From Neisseria subflava (GTDB taxonomy: Bacteria > Pseudomonadota > Gammaproteobacteria > Burkholderiales > Neisseriaceae): a stretch of DNA of 64,000 nucleotides. Where the stretch lies: contig NZ_CP073115.1 of the NCBI RefSeq assembly GCF_024205705.1, forward strand, positions 434,001 to 498,000, written 5' to 3'. Positions within the stretch are counted from its first letter, which is position 1, and each line of letters begins with the position of its first letter. The position numbers and the translations under genes were made by a program. The notes beneath the pieces were generated by a model that saw only the letters and a program-made list of their open reading frames with translations, searched no databases and was not told the DNA's origin. Shown here piece by piece: positions 38,582-47,470 of the stretch.

Positions 38582-39482
38582 TAGTCAATTAAAAACAAAA
38601 TAGTACAATAATCAACTTTGAAGGTCTAACCATGGCATACTCTGCGGACTTAAGAAACAAAGCTTTAAACTATTACGAACAATGCAAAAACATCAGCCAA
38701 ACCGCAGCAACGTTTAACTTGTCAAGAAACACGCTTTACCTGTGGATTCGCCTTAAAAAACAAACAGGCAGCCTAAAACATCAAGTCACCGGTCTAAATG
38801 CCGTCAAATTGGATAGGCAAAAACTGGCTCAATATGTTGGGCAACACCCGGATGCCTATCTGCATGAAATCGCCAAACATTTTGATTGTACAGCAGCCGC
38901 CGTTTGCTATGCACTCAAACAGATGGGGATGACGCGCAAAAAAAGACCACCACTTACAAAGAACAAGACCCGGCCAAAGTAACGCATTATTTGACACAGC
39001 TGGCCGAATTTTCCGACTACCAACGTGTTTATTTGGATGAAACAGGATTTGACCGCTACCTGTTCCGTCCCTATGCCCGCAGCCTAAAAGGGCAAATAGT
39101 GAAAGCGCAGATAAGTGGAAAAAGATACCGACGCTTATCTCTGGTGTCCGCACAAGTCGGCAACCGGCTGATTGCTCCGATGGTTTATCAAAATACGATG
39201 ACCGGAGTCTTTTTTGAAGCGTGGTTTCAGCAATGCCTACAGCCCACATTGACTCAAAAATCGGTGATTATTTTAGATAATGCACGATTTCACCGTATGG
39301 GTGTCTTACGGGAAATGGCGGAAAAATTGGGACATAAGGTATTGCCTCTTGCACCTTATTCACCTGAGCTCAACCCGATTGAGAAGGTGTGGGCGAATAT
39401 TAAGCGGTATCTGAGAACCGTTTTGTCTGATTACGCTCGATTTGACGATGCACTATTATCCTATTTTGATTTTAATTAACTA
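38582..39482 (+). mobile_element. IS630-family element, 901 bp
   Basis: It is inserted at a TA dinucleotide, duplicated on both sides (38580-38581, 39483-39484), as is diagnostic for IS630/Tc1-like elements. The ends TAGTCAATTAAAAACAAAAT and ATTTTGATTTTAATTAACTA are imperfect inverted repeats. It lies within dam copy 2 and looks complete. Confidence 0.9.
38632..39479 (+). CDS. IS630-family transposase, two frames joined by a -1 shift
   Basis: The first frame (38632-38982, 116 aa) holds the helix-turn-helix DNA-binding domain (MAYSADLRNKALNYYEQCKN ... AATFNLSRNTLYLWI). The second frame, reading from about 38943, holds the DDE catalytic domain: VYLDETGFD, VIILDNARFH, and SPELNPIEKVW. The frames meet at an A7G tract (38938-38945), where a -1 slip gives the fused transposase, as known for several IS630 members. 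The zero-frame stop at 38982 would yield a short DNA-binding regulator. No inactivating change is seen, so it may be active. Confidence 0.88.
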
Positions 39483-40052
39483 TACAACACCATTTCGACG
39501 AGTTCGTCCGTCAGTTCGAGTGGACGCTTACCAGCCGCGAGACATTCTCCTGCCTGCAAAACACGCCGCCCGAATGCATGACAGATATTCAACGTGCCGC
39601 TCGTTTCTTCTACCTTCAACACAACGCCTTCGGCGGCAAAACCGTCCATCAGCATTTTGGTACAGCTACCACGTCAAAAGCATGGGATGCATCTCAGATT
39701 GAGGTTAAATTAAAGGCTGCTAAAGACCGTTTAAAAGGTGTTTATATAGAGAATGAATCCTGGGATCGTTGCTTCAAGCGATATGACCGTGAGCACACCT
39801 TCTTCTATGCAGACCCACCATATTGGCAGACCGCAGGCTATGACCAATCATTTGGCTGGGAGCAGTATGAATTACTGGCCAAGGTAATGGCAGAGAGTAA
39901 GGGTAAGGTCATGCTATCCATTAATGACCACCCTGATATCAGGGAATTGTTCAAAGATTTCCGTATCACTCAACTTGAATTGGCTTATACAGTCGGAAGA
40001 AATAAAACTGGTAAAGCCAGTGGAGAATTGGTCGTATGTAATTGGTAAAATA

Positions 40053-40080
40053 AAAAGCGACGGTAGCGTCGCTTTTGTTC
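40053..40080 (+). terminator. terminator after dam copy 2
   Basis: The same hairpin as at 3673-3700 (AAAAGCGAC/GTCGCTTTT). Confidence 0.75.
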
Positions 40081-40225
40081 TCATTTCTGAATTGCAATTT
40101 ATTTGGCACAGTCGATATTTTTAAAAGTGTCAAAATTTCCGCGAAACTATGACAAATCCGCCACGACCTTACACTTTGGAAAAGATGCTGGTTCAGGATT
40201 TACGGTGTAGAAAATAAGCATAATT

Positions 40226-40258
40226 AAAGCCCCTTTACTGACTTAGTTAAGGGGCTTT
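40226..40258 (+). terminator. hairpin beyond prophage scar
   Basis: A perfect 10-bp stem AAAGCCCCTT / AAGGGGCTTT with an 11-base loop. It lies in chromosomal sequence right of the prophage end, so it probably ended an older gene upstream. Confidence 0.6.
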
Positions 40259-40299
40259 ACAAGAATTAAGAATATGCGCCCCTGATGGAACGCAATATA

Positions 40300-40338
40300 T
40301 AAGGCCGTCTGAAATTTAAGTTTCAGACGGCCTTTGGC
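40300..40338. terminator. DUS-pair terminator for L,D-transpeptidase gene
   Basis: AAGGCCGTCTGAAATT faces TTTCAGACGGCCTTT, downstream of the leftward transpeptidase gene. Confidence 0.8.
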
Positions 40339-40355
40339 TATGTATTTTGTTCTGC

Positions 40356-41417
40356 TTAGAACAGCAAATCTGCCGGTTCGCTGCTTGCCGGAGCACCTTT
40401 CACAGGAGCAGAGGCTGGGGCAGTAGCCGGTTCAGAAGCGGCTTTAGGTGCAGAAGCAGGAGCATCGGCCGGAGTGGTTGCCGGTTTGGCAGCTGGTTTT
40501 GCCGGTTTCACCGGAGTTGGACGAACGCTTTGTTTCGGTTCGGATGCTGCCTTGTTGGTATCGTCGGTAGCATCGACTTCGATTTCAGTGCCTTGAGGCA
40601 ATACCACATCTTTAGCAGGAGCCGGTTTCGGCATGACTTTAGGTTTGCTGTAAGCATCCGTGCCGCTGGTCCATGCTAAAGACTTCAAAGGAGATTTGAG
40701 TTTTACACCTTTGGCGCAAGTCAGACAGTTTGCCGCGCCGGTGCGTCCTTTCAGGATTGCATCCACACGCGCGGCAGGAATGGTTTTGCCGTGTGCTTTT
40801 GCCCAAGCGGCAATGCTTTTTTTCAGGGCAGCCGTATCAAGGTTTTTCTTGTCGTATGGGTCGCGATAGGCAGCCAGCCACAAGTTTTGGTTGGCATCTT
40901 CGTTCAGACTTGCCATTTGATAGATAACGGAGGCAGGAGAACCTGTTGCGATGGTTTTGGCGAATTCCAATGCGTCAGGCGATTTCATGCGCACGCAACC
41001 ATGGCTGCGGACGCCGGGTACGCTGGCAGGGGCATTGGTGCCGTGAATGCCAAGGCTTAATTTAGGGTCGCCAAGACGGACAAATACCGGGCCCAGCGGG
41101 TTATTCGGGCCGGCCGGTACGCTTTTAACTCCGTCATTGCGTTCTTTTTGGATGGATTTAGGGATATGCCAAACCGGGTTGTAGGCTTTTGCGCCTATTT
41201 TATGTTCGCCCAGATTGGTTTGGGTCATGGCTTTGCCGACGGCAACAGGATAAATTTTGCTCAGTTTACCGTTGTCGTAGAGGAACAAACGCTGTTGCGT
41301 AATATTGATAACGACGTGTTGTCCGGAAGAGGTGGGGGAGACGTCTGGAATAAGTGTGTTTGCAGCAGCGGCTGAAGTTAAAAGGGCGGCGGTCAGGCCG
41401 AACAGTATTTTTTTCAT
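40356..41417 (-). CDS. L,D-transpeptidase (YkuD domain), periplasmic
   Basis: This enzyme would form 3-3 peptidoglycan cross-links or attach proteins to the wall. The 353-residue precursor has a signal peptide (MKKILFGLTAALLTSAAAAN), then the YkuD domain (about residues 35-165) with HGTNAPASVPGVRSHGCVRM; the catalytic cysteine is C141. A second domain (LNEDANQNLWLAAYRDPYDK) has paired cysteines (NCLTCAKG). The last 100 residues are a proline/alanine/serine-rich low-complexity tail ending in PADLLF, which might span the periplasm. The tail is the most variable-looking part. It is convergent with nothing and divergent from rlmD. Confidence 0.92.
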   Translation of the reverse strand: MKKILFGLTAALLTSAAAANTLIPDVSPTSSGQHVVINITQQRLFLYDNGKLSKIYPVAVGKAMTQTNLGEHKIGAKAYNPVWHIPKSIQKERNDGVKSVPAGPNNPLGPVFVRLGDPKLSLGIHGTNAPASVPGVRSHGCVRMKSPDALEFAKTIATGSPASVIYQMASLNEDANQNLWLAAYRDPYDKKNLDTAALKKSIAAWAKAHGKTIPAARVDAILKGRTGAANCLTCAKGVKLKSPLKSLAWTSGTDAYSKPKVMPKPAPAKDVVLPQGTEIEVDATDDTNKAASEPKQSVRPTPVKPAKPAAKPATTPADAPASAPKAASEPATAPASAPVKGAPASSEPADLLF

Positions 41418-41556
41418 GTCGTCTTTTTTTGTAGGGTTTGAAATGAAAGTTTTTGGCGCATGATACCTGAAACTCTGTGTTTTTGTGAGAAAATATGCGC
41501 TTTCGGTATTGGAAGACAGTCAGACGGCCGGTAAGCGGCTGTCTGACGGAAACGGT

Positions 41557-42882
41557 ATGAGTGTGAAAGAACGGTATCAAGAGGCGGAAGTTTTTTCTTT
41601 GGATTATGAGGGCAGGGGTGTTGCCAGAGTCGATGGGAAGACTGTATTCATCGGCGGTGCGCTGCCCGGAGAGCGTGTAACGTTTGCCATTCATAAAGAA
41701 AAAAAGCAGTTTGCAGAAGCTCAGGTCGAAACGGTTTTAAAACCTTCTTCCGAACGCATTGAGCCAGCTTGTTGCTATTTTGATACATGTGGCGGTTGTT
41801 CGCTTCAACATGTTTCCTTTGGCGCGCAAGTTGCATTAAAGCAACGGATTTTGGAAGAGCAGTTGGAACGGATAGGTAAGGTCAAGCCTGAGATAATTTT
41901 GCCCCCTTTATATGGTTACTCCTGGTATTATCGCGATAGGGCACGTTTAAGTGTTTCGATGGATAAGCAAGGCCGTCTGAAACTCGGTTTTCAGGCCAAA
42001 AAAAGCCATGATGTCGTCAATATCCGCCATTGCCATATTTTGCCTAAGCATGTGTCCGATAGGTTGCCTGATGTCCGCAATTTGCTGCAAAAGCTGCATG
42101 ATGACGGTGTGAAAGTGAAATTTGTTGAGTTTTATTGCGGAAAAAATGTGACCGTATTCAACATTCGTTTCGTAAATCAACCGTTTGGACAAATATTAAG
42201 CGAATTGCGTAATTGGTTTGATAAGATATTGTCGGGTGCTGAAAAGGCATGGCAAATATGGTTGCAGGATCATGCCGAGTCCTGGCCGTTTTACCCTGAG
42301 AATGCGCCTGCCCTGAACTATACTTTTGCTCAATTTGATGTGGAAATGCCTTACAAACCCGGTGATTTTACGCAGATTAATGCGCAGCTAAACGAAGTGA
42401 TGGTGGCAAGGGCGGTCAGACTTTTAAATCCTCAAAAAGGGGAGCGGATTGCCGATCTGTTTTGCGGTTTGGGCAATTTCAGTTTGCCGTTGGCAAAAAG
42501 TGGCGCATCGGTTGTCGGTATTGAAGGCGCTGATTATTTGGTAGATAGGGCAAAGGAAAATGCCCACCTAAATCGTTGTGCCGAGAATATGACGTTTTCT
42601 GTTGCCGACTTGTTCGATACTGATGAAAAAACTGTTGAGTCGTGGGGACAATTCGACAAGATGTTGCTCGATCCGCCGAGAAGTGGAGCTTATGCTGTTG
42701 TCAAATCACTACACAAGCCGTTTTTGCCTCAGAAGATAGTGTATGTTTCGTGTAATCCATCAACATTTGCACGAGATGCCGGTGTCTTGGTTGATAAGGG
42801 CTATAAGTTTAAGGTGGCGGGAATCATGAATATGTTTGCACAAACCTCGCATGTTGAATCCATTGGTGTGTTTGAGTTGTAA
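41557..42882 (+). CDS. rlmD: 23S rRNA (uracil-1939-C5) methyltransferase RlmD
   Basis: RlmD methylates U1939 of 23S rRNA using SAM and a [4Fe-4S] cluster. From ATG 41557 (MSVKERYQEAEVFSLDYEGR) the protein is 441 residues. A TRAM domain is followed by the cluster-binding cysteines in ACCYFDTCGGCSLQHVS, the AdoMet motif DLFCGLGNFSLPLA, DPPRSGA, and the nucleophile region VYVSCNPSTFARD. The open frame starts earlier at a GTG (41485), but that segment contains a DUS (CAGACGGCC) and lacks the family N-terminus. Spacing and length support the chosen start. Confidence 0.93.
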   Translation: MSVKERYQEAEVFSLDYEGRGVARVDGKTVFIGGALPGERVTFAIHKEKKQFAEAQVETVLKPSSERIEPACCYFDTCGGCSLQHVSFGAQVALKQRILEEQLERIGKVKPEIILPPLYGYSWYYRDRARLSVSMDKQGRLKLGFQAKKSHDVVNIRHCHILPKHVSDRLPDVRNLLQKLHDDGVKVKFVEFYCGKNVTVFNIRFVNQPFGQILSELRNWFDKILSGAEKAWQIWLQDHAESWPFYPENAPALNYTFAQFDVEMPYKPGDFTQINAQLNEVMVARAVRLLNPQKGERIADLFCGLGNFSLPLAKSGASVVGIEGADYLVDRAKENAHLNRCAENMTFSVADLFDTDEKTVESWGQFDKMLLDPPRSGAYAVVKSLHKPFLPQKIVYVSCNPSTFARDAGVLVDKGYKFKVAGIMNMFAQTSHVESIGVFEL

Positions 42883-43039
42883 ATTGGTATCAAGTCCTTT
42901 ATGTGGGTAGGGTTTCTAATGTAAAAATGGGTGCGTTCATGTTATCATCATTCGTTTTGGGAATGAATAACGTTGAAGTTGCGTGTAAAGCAACAGATGT
43001 TAATAAATGCAGTTTGCAGCACAAGACTGGGAGGTGTTC

Positions 43040-44482
43040 TTGAACTATCAACTTTTAACTATTTTTTTGCTGGTGCTTTTTTTGCTGGTGTTGGTTTTTG
43101 TTCGTCATAAACAAAGTAACAATTCAGACAAACAAAGCGCGCATGCATCAAAAAGCGGCCGTACATCTGCTGCTCATACAGCCTCCTCTGAGGATGGAAA
43201 CGACTGGATTGAGAAAGTCAACCAGACAGTTTCCAATGCGGATAATCAAGACTGGGAATGGGGCGGAAGCGGCTCAAACGATGTAACAGCTTCTGTTTCC
43301 GCACAAGAAGTCGATCCGTTGACCGAATATCAGGTTTATAAACAGTTCGGCTATGAGAGCAAAGCAGCGGAGTCTTTAGCCGGTTATCTCAATACTTTGG
43401 AAGACGGTGCGCCGGAAAAGCTGGTTCATGAATTAATTGGTTTGAATCTGCGAGTCGGCAATATCGATATGCTGGCGGATACGCTTGAGCGTCATAGTGC
43501 TTCCCTTTCTGAAGACAGCGTAGCCGAATACCTGAAAGCCGGTCTGGCTTTGGATTCTACTAACCTGCGCCTGCGTGTTTTTGCCGAGCATCATCTCGGT
43601 TGGAATATGCAGGAAGTGGACCGTCAAATTGGTGAACAAAGCGGTTTGGAAGTTGCTTCCGACGAGCATATTGCCTTTGAGAGCGATTCGGTTGAACGCA
43701 TTGTTGTTCCAGGTATGGGCAAACGTGCGCCTATCGTATTAGGCAAGAAAGATTTTGGCGAAATCAGTCCTGAAGAGATGGGGGCGGTTATTGGTTTTGC
43801 CAAACCGGAGCGCAGTGCAAAAATCCTGAAAGACAAGATTAGCTACGAGACTGCTTTGCATCAATACAACAAAGCAATCCAAACTTCTGCGAAGCCTGCT
43901 GGTCTCATTATCGATGCCTTGCGTCTGGATTATCAGAATGAAGAAGTAGGGCAGTTTGCCAAGCATCTGTGGAAGCTTTACCACTCTTTGGGTCAATATG
44001 GCCGTCAAGTAAAAGAACGTATGCTTGGTTGGGGTTATAGCCTTGGTTATCACGAAATTTTTGATGATTTGGAAAAAGGGCCGTCTGAGCAGCAAATTAA
44101 AGAGATTGGCTTAAAGCGCGGTTATATTCAGCCAAGTTTTTTGCAGATGAAAGCCAAATATCGTGAGTTGGTTCAAAAAGACTCTTCAGTTATCAGCGCC
44201 AGCTCTTCACCTGCTGATGAAGCTCTGAAAGAAGTGGAATCTTTGTTGGCCTACGGTCAGTTGGATTTGGCCATCGGTACTTTGGAACAGGCTGTTTTGC
44301 AGTATCCTCAAGAATCGCAGTTGTACATTATCTTGTTTGATTTGTACGAACGCGTTGAAGATTGGGGACGTTTGGAACAATTTCTGCGCTTGTTGCGTGA
44401 GCGTGTTGTCAGCTTGCCTGAAGAGGTTGTCTTGGCAATGAGCCGTCTCTTGCAACGAATGAACCAATATTCAAAAAAATAA
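43040..44482 (+). CDS. FimV-like membrane-anchored TPR protein
   Basis: From TTG 43040, with GGGAGG five to six bases upstream, the protein is 480 residues. An ATG at 43007 in the same frame would add 11 residues but has no ribosome site. It has one N-terminal membrane helix (LTIFLLVLFLLVLVFV), a serine/asparagine-rich linker, then helical repeats. YQVYKQFGYESKAAESLAGY and LDLAIGTLEQAVLQYPQESQ resemble the TPR-like motifs of FimV, a pole-organising protein of type IV pilus systems. It heads a five-gene cluster with a receiver-like protein, a GTPase and two roadblock-type proteins. A role in polar or pilus organisation is inferred from this company only. Confidence 0.7.
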   Translation: MNYQLLTIFLLVLFLLVLVFVRHKQSNNSDKQSAHASKSGRTSAAHTASSEDGNDWIEKVNQTVSNADNQDWEWGGSGSNDVTASVSAQEVDPLTEYQVYKQFGYESKAAESLAGYLNTLEDGAPEKLVHELIGLNLRVGNIDMLADTLERHSASLSEDSVAEYLKAGLALDSTNLRLRVFAEHHLGWNMQEVDRQIGEQSGLEVASDEHIAFESDSVERIVVPGMGKRAPIVLGKKDFGEISPEEMGAVIGFAKPERSAKILKDKISYETALHQYNKAIQTSAKPAGLIIDALRLDYQNEEVGQFAKHLWKLYHSLGQYGRQVKERMLGWGYSLGYHEIFDDLEKGPSEQQIKEIGLKRGYIQPSFLQMKAKYRELVQKDSSVISASSSPADEALKEVESLLAYGQLDLAIGTLEQAVLQYPQESQLYIILFDLYERVEDWGRLEQFLRLLRERVVSLPEEVVLAMSRLLQRMNQYSKK

Positions 44483-44505
44483 GATAATCGTAGAAAGTAC
44501 GAGTG

Positions 44506-45609
44506 ATGAATAATCATTTACCAAAAATTAAAACCATACGGGTTATGTTACAGGAGATGGGTGAGCAACAGCAGGCGGTATTCCGTATGGCATTTAAAAT
44601 GCACAATACGACGAATTACGTCATCGTTTCTCCTGATTCTGATGAAAAACCGGATTTGGTATTGGTTGATACCGATACTCCGGCAGGTGTAGAAGCTTGG
44701 AAAGAGTTGAAGAAAACTTATCCGGAAGTATCTGTGGCTATGTTTTCTTCCGAGTTGCCGACAGTAACGACTCCTTATTTGGCTAAGCCGGTCAAATTCG
44801 ATACCTTGTTTCCTGTTTTGCGTAGCCTGGCTCAAGGTGGCAATGTTTTTGAGCCGTCTGAGCAACAAGCGGCTGAAGAGAATAAAAAACAATCAAATTC
44901 CGACGGTACAAGAAAAGCAACTATTCGCCGATTTAATCCAAATAAAGGCTTGTTGGGTGCGCTGAAATTTGCCAGTCAAGGACACCAAGATATTGCCGTC
45001 TTGCATGAAGGCAAGCCGATATTAATCGTGTTTCCTAGTATCCAGCGAGTACTGCTGACAGTCAGTGCCAATGAGTTGGAGAAATTGTGTAAGAACGATA
45101 ACTTGGCTGTCGTGTGTAAGGCTGTCCCTGATAATCCTCAATGGAAAGAAAAAGCCAAAGTCACCATTATGTCATGCTTGTGGCAAATGGCTATTTGGAC
45201 TGCATCAGGCCGTCTGATTTATCCGATGACGCCGCAAACAGTCTTTACACTCAAGCGTTGGCCAAACTTAACCCGTTTGGCGCATGTTCCAGAATCTATG
45301 CGTTTGTCGGCATTTCTGACGAAAACGTCTGTTAATCTGAACATCCTCTATAAAGTCATGCCTTTGGAAATGCCTGATATTTTGAATTATTTATCGGCAA
45401 CATATATGACAGGCTTTTTGGCGACAGATACAGAGTTTGCAACTGATGCGAACAATACGCCTTCGTTGAACGAACAGATTGATGTGAATAGCAAAGACGT
45501 ACCTGAAACAGCAATGAGCAAAGAGGCTCAAAAAATTGCCGGTCCGTCGAAAGAACAACCTCGCGGCCTGTTGCAACGCCTGATGCGTAAGTTGCTGGGT
45601 AAATCGTAA
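44506..45609 (+). CDS. receiver-like N-terminal domain protein (unknown function)
   Basis: The 367-residue protein begins at ATG 44506 (an upstream GTG is possible). Residues about 10-110 look like a degenerate response-regulator receiver: VMLQEMGEQQQAVFRMAF, DLVLVDTD at the phospho-acceptor position, and a KP motif (LAKPVKFDTLFPVL) after beta-5. A central region follows with RRFNPNKGLLGALKFASQGH, then a helical segment and a C-terminal basic tail ending RLMRKLLGKS. The second half is not recognised. It is the second gene of the GTPase/roadblock cluster, with only about 20 bases between genes, so it may be a signalling input. Confidence 0.65.
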   Translation: MNNHLPKIKTIRVMLQEMGEQQQAVFRMAFKMHNTTNYVIVSPDSDEKPDLVLVDTDTPAGVEAWKELKKTYPEVSVAMFSSELPTVTTPYLAKPVKFDTLFPVLRSLAQGGNVFEPSEQQAAEENKKQSNSDGTRKATIRRFNPNKGLLGALKFASQGHQDIAVLHEGKPILIVFPSIQRVLLTVSANELEKLCKNDNLAVVCKAVPDNPQWKEKAKVTIMSCLWQMAIWTASGRLIYPMTPQTVFTLKRWPNLTRLAHVPESMRLSAFLTKTSVNLNILYKVMPLEMPDILNYLSATYMTGFLATDTEFATDANNTPSLNEQIDVNSKDVPETAMSKEAQKIAGPSKEQPRGLLQRLMRKLLGKS

Positions 45610-45619
45610 AGGACACGTC

Positions 45620-46156
45620 ATGAAAGAAAATAAAATTATCTTTACCGGTCCTGTCGGCGTAGGTAAAACCACTGCAATTTCAGCTTTATCTGATGAACCG
45701 CCGGTTCAAACCGATGCATCCGCATCCGATATGACACTTGTCCGCAAGGGGTACACGACTGTGGCGATGGACTACGGTGTCATTCATTTGGATGAGGAAA
45801 CCAAGGTTCACCTCTATGGTACGCCTGGTCAGGAGCGTTTTAATTTCATGTGGGAAATTCTGAGCCAAGGCAGTATGGGCTTGGTACTTCTTTTAGATAA
45901 TACAAGAAGCAACCCATTGAAAGACTTGCAATTCTTCTTGGATGCGTTCCGCGAGTTGCTGAAAAAAGCGCCTTTGGTTGTAGGGGTAACGAAGATGGAT
46001 ATCCGATCCTTACCAAGCGTGGATGTTTATCAAAAATATTTAGCACAGAATAATTTTAATGTACCGGTTTTTGAGATTGATGCGCGTCGAGAAGACGATG
46101 TAAAACAATTGGTTACTGCCATGTTGTTCTCAATTGACCCCGGATTAGAGGTATAA
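45620..46156 (+). CDS. Ras-like small GTPase (MglA/COG2229-type)
   Basis: The 178-residue protein has the P-loop GPVGVGKTT (residues about 10-18), a switch-type TLVRKGYTTVAMDYG, a G3-like segment YGTPGQERFNFMW where the usual DxxG aspartate is replaced, and the G4 motif GVTKMD. This is the pattern of bacterial MglA-like GTPases, which pair with roadblock proteins to set cell polarity or drive pilus dynamics. It starts 10 bases after the previous stop, with AAAGGACACGTC before the ATG, and its own stop is one base from the next start, so the genes are co-translated. Confidence 0.85.
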   Translation: MKENKIIFTGPVGVGKTTAISALSDEPPVQTDASASDMTLVRKGYTTVAMDYGVIHLDEETKVHLYGTPGQERFNFMWEILSQGSMGLVLLLDNTRSNPLKDLQFFLDAFRELLKKAPLVVGVTKMDIRSLPSVDVYQKYLAQNNFNVPVFEIDARREDDVKQLVTAMLFSIDPGLEV

Positions 46157-46157
46157 G

Positions 46158-46799
46158 ATGGAAGCGACACTCTCTTTACAAGCAAATTTATATCCTAAGA
46201 TTACACCGGCAGGTGCGTATTATGCTGTTTCAAGTGATACGCCCAGTGCCAGCAGAACTTTATTGTATGGTCTGTTGCGTGCAGAGCCGTCTGAAACCAT
46301 CAGCAGCGAAAAAATCTTGGCGTGGGCGGATACCAGCGACATCAATACCGCTTTGAACCTGCTGTACCGCCTCCAACGCTTGGAATTTTTGTATGGTAAT
46401 GAGGAAATCAGCACAGACGACATCCATTTGACTGACGAGCAATTGCCTACATTGTTGGAACAGTTGTCTAATTCTGGCAAAGCTTTATTGGCTGATGAAA
46501 ACGGTTTGTATTTTGCCAATGCCAATTTCCATCACGAGGCTGCGGAAGAGTTGGGTCTTTTGGCGAGTGAAGTGGCCAAAATGGAAGACAATCACCGTCT
46601 TTTGATTCGCAATAACCTGCATATCAATAATAGCGCATGGGGTATTTGTGATCCTTCAGGCCAAAGTGAATTGACCTTTTTCCCTCTGTATATTGGCATG
46701 ACCAAGCTGATTTTGGTAATTGGCGGAATGCCTGACTTAAATAAAGAGGCTTTTGTTACTTTGGTTAAAGTGCTGTACCACCGATACGGCAGCCGTTGA
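46158..46799 (+). CDS. protein with predicted C-terminal roadblock-like domain
   Basis: This 213-residue protein starts one base after the GTPase stop. The N-terminal half (about 1-105) is helical and resembles a winged-helix pair (SSEKILAWADTSDINTALNL). The C-terminal half (ADENGLYFANANFHHEAAEE ... FFPLYIGMTKLILVIGG) fits a roadblock/LC7 fold, including the 'degree of freshness' hydrophobic core strands. I am not certain of the family. It could be a partner or regulator of the GTPase beside it. Confidence 0.55.
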   Translation: MEATLSLQANLYPKITPAGAYYAVSSDTPSASRTLLYGLLRAEPSETISSEKILAWADTSDINTALNLLYRLQRLEFLYGNEEISTDDIHLTDEQLPTLLEQLSNSGKALLADENGLYFANANFHHEAAEELGLLASEVAKMEDNHRLLIRNNLHINNSAWGICDPSGQSELTFFPLYIGMTKLILVIGGMPDLNKEAFVTLVKVLYHRYGSR

Positions 46800-46838
46800 T
46801 TTTTGCCTGACCGATATTTATTTTAGAATGGAGCGACT

Positions 46839-47198
46839 ATGCAACAACTATTAATCTCTGTATTAAGCGATTTGAACAATACCTCTGCTGATATCACTGC
46901 TTCTGCAGTTATTTCTACAGACGGCCTGCCGATCGCAACCATGCTGCCTTCCCACCTGAATGCAGACCGTGTAGGCGCGATGTCGGCAACGCTTCTGGCA
47001 TTGGGCAATCGTTCCGTACATGAGTTGGCTTGCGGTGAGTTGGATCAGGTAATGGTTAAAGGTAAAAATGGCTATATTCTGTTGAGTCAAGCAGGTGAAA
47101 ATGCAGTATTGGCATTGATGGCAAAAGAAAGCGGTAAATTGGGCTTGATTTTGTTGGATGCGAAACGTGCGGCCAAACAAATTTCTGAAATCTTATAA
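46839..47198 (+). CDS. roadblock/LC7-domain protein (MglB-like)
   Basis: The 119-residue protein is a single roadblock domain: LLISVLSDLNNTSADITASA, VISTDGLPIATMLP, DRVGAMSATLLALGNRSVHE, and the strands YILLSQAGENAVLALMA and KLGLILLDAKRAAKQI. In Myxococcus and Thermus, MglB is the activating partner of MglA; a GTPase-activating role for this one is inferred from that. GGAGCGACT precedes the ATG. It ends the cluster and is followed by an AT-rich gap and a tRNA promoter. Confidence 0.88.
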   Translation: MQQLLISVLSDLNNTSADITASAVISTDGLPIATMLPSHLNADRVGAMSATLLALGNRSVHELACGELDQVMVKGKNGYILLSQAGENAVLALMAKESGKLGLILLDAKRAAKQISEIL

Positions 47199-47254
47199 AA
47201 TTTTTATAAATTAAAAAGATATAAAAATATTTTTGTTTTTATATAGATTGTTGC

Positions 47255-47284
47255 TTGACAGATTTCTGATATTTTCTATATAAT
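47255..47284 (+). promoter_or_regulatory. promoter of tRNA-Asn
   Basis: A perfect TTGACA (47255-47260) and a perfect TATAAT (47279-47284) lie 18 bases apart, 13 bases before the tRNA start. Confidence 0.8.
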
Positions 47285-47296
47285 TTCATCTTTAAT

Positions 47297-47372
47297 TCCC
47301 CGATAGCTCAGTCGGTAGAGCGACGGACTGTTAATCCGCAGGTCCCTGGTTCGAGCCCAGGTCGGGGAGCCA
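47297..47372 (+). tRNA. tRNA-Asn (GTT)
   Basis: A 76-base cloverleaf TCCCCGATAGCTCAGTCGG with anticodon GTT in CTGTTAATC, T-arm GGTTCGAGCCC and encoded CCA. It borders the decayed toxin/immunity island, which suggests a classical tRNA insertion hot spot. Confidence 0.97.
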
Positions 47373-47378
47373 AATTTT

Positions 47379-47408
47379 AAAACCACCATGTTACATGGTG
47401 GTTTTTAT
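47379..47408 (+). terminator. tRNA-Asn terminator
   Basis: AACCACCAT / ATGGTGGTT with a five-base loop, then TTTTATTTTA. Confidence 0.88.
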
Positions 47409-47470
47409 TTTATCTATTGGTTAATATTTTAAGATATTTTGATGATGATTGATTAAATGATTATACTTAA

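Larger units (their letters stand above)
37156..40048 (+). pseudogene. dam adenine methylase, copy 2, split by two IS elements
   Basis: The first IS enters after the tenth codon (MMQKMQQTLP), and the second after INLYRVV. The coding sequence is otherwise preserved: 37156-37185, 38391-38581 and 39483-40048 join to a full-length methylase. In the middle segment the AdoMet motif reads WMGDKRR rather than WMGGKRR, and several silent changes cluster there. The last segment differs from copy 1 at only about two bases. It retains DPPY but cannot be translated as one protein. Confidence 0.92.
36705..40173 (+). repeat. com-dam module, copy 2, with two inserted IS elements
   Basis: This is the second copy of 2438-3793. 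Without the two insertions and their target duplications it is about 1355 bases, the same as copy 1. It ends at the same CTTACA boundary, after which unrelated chromosomal sequence follows. No other phage gene lies to its left, so it is a scar of a second, almost completely deleted prophage. Confidence 0.88.
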
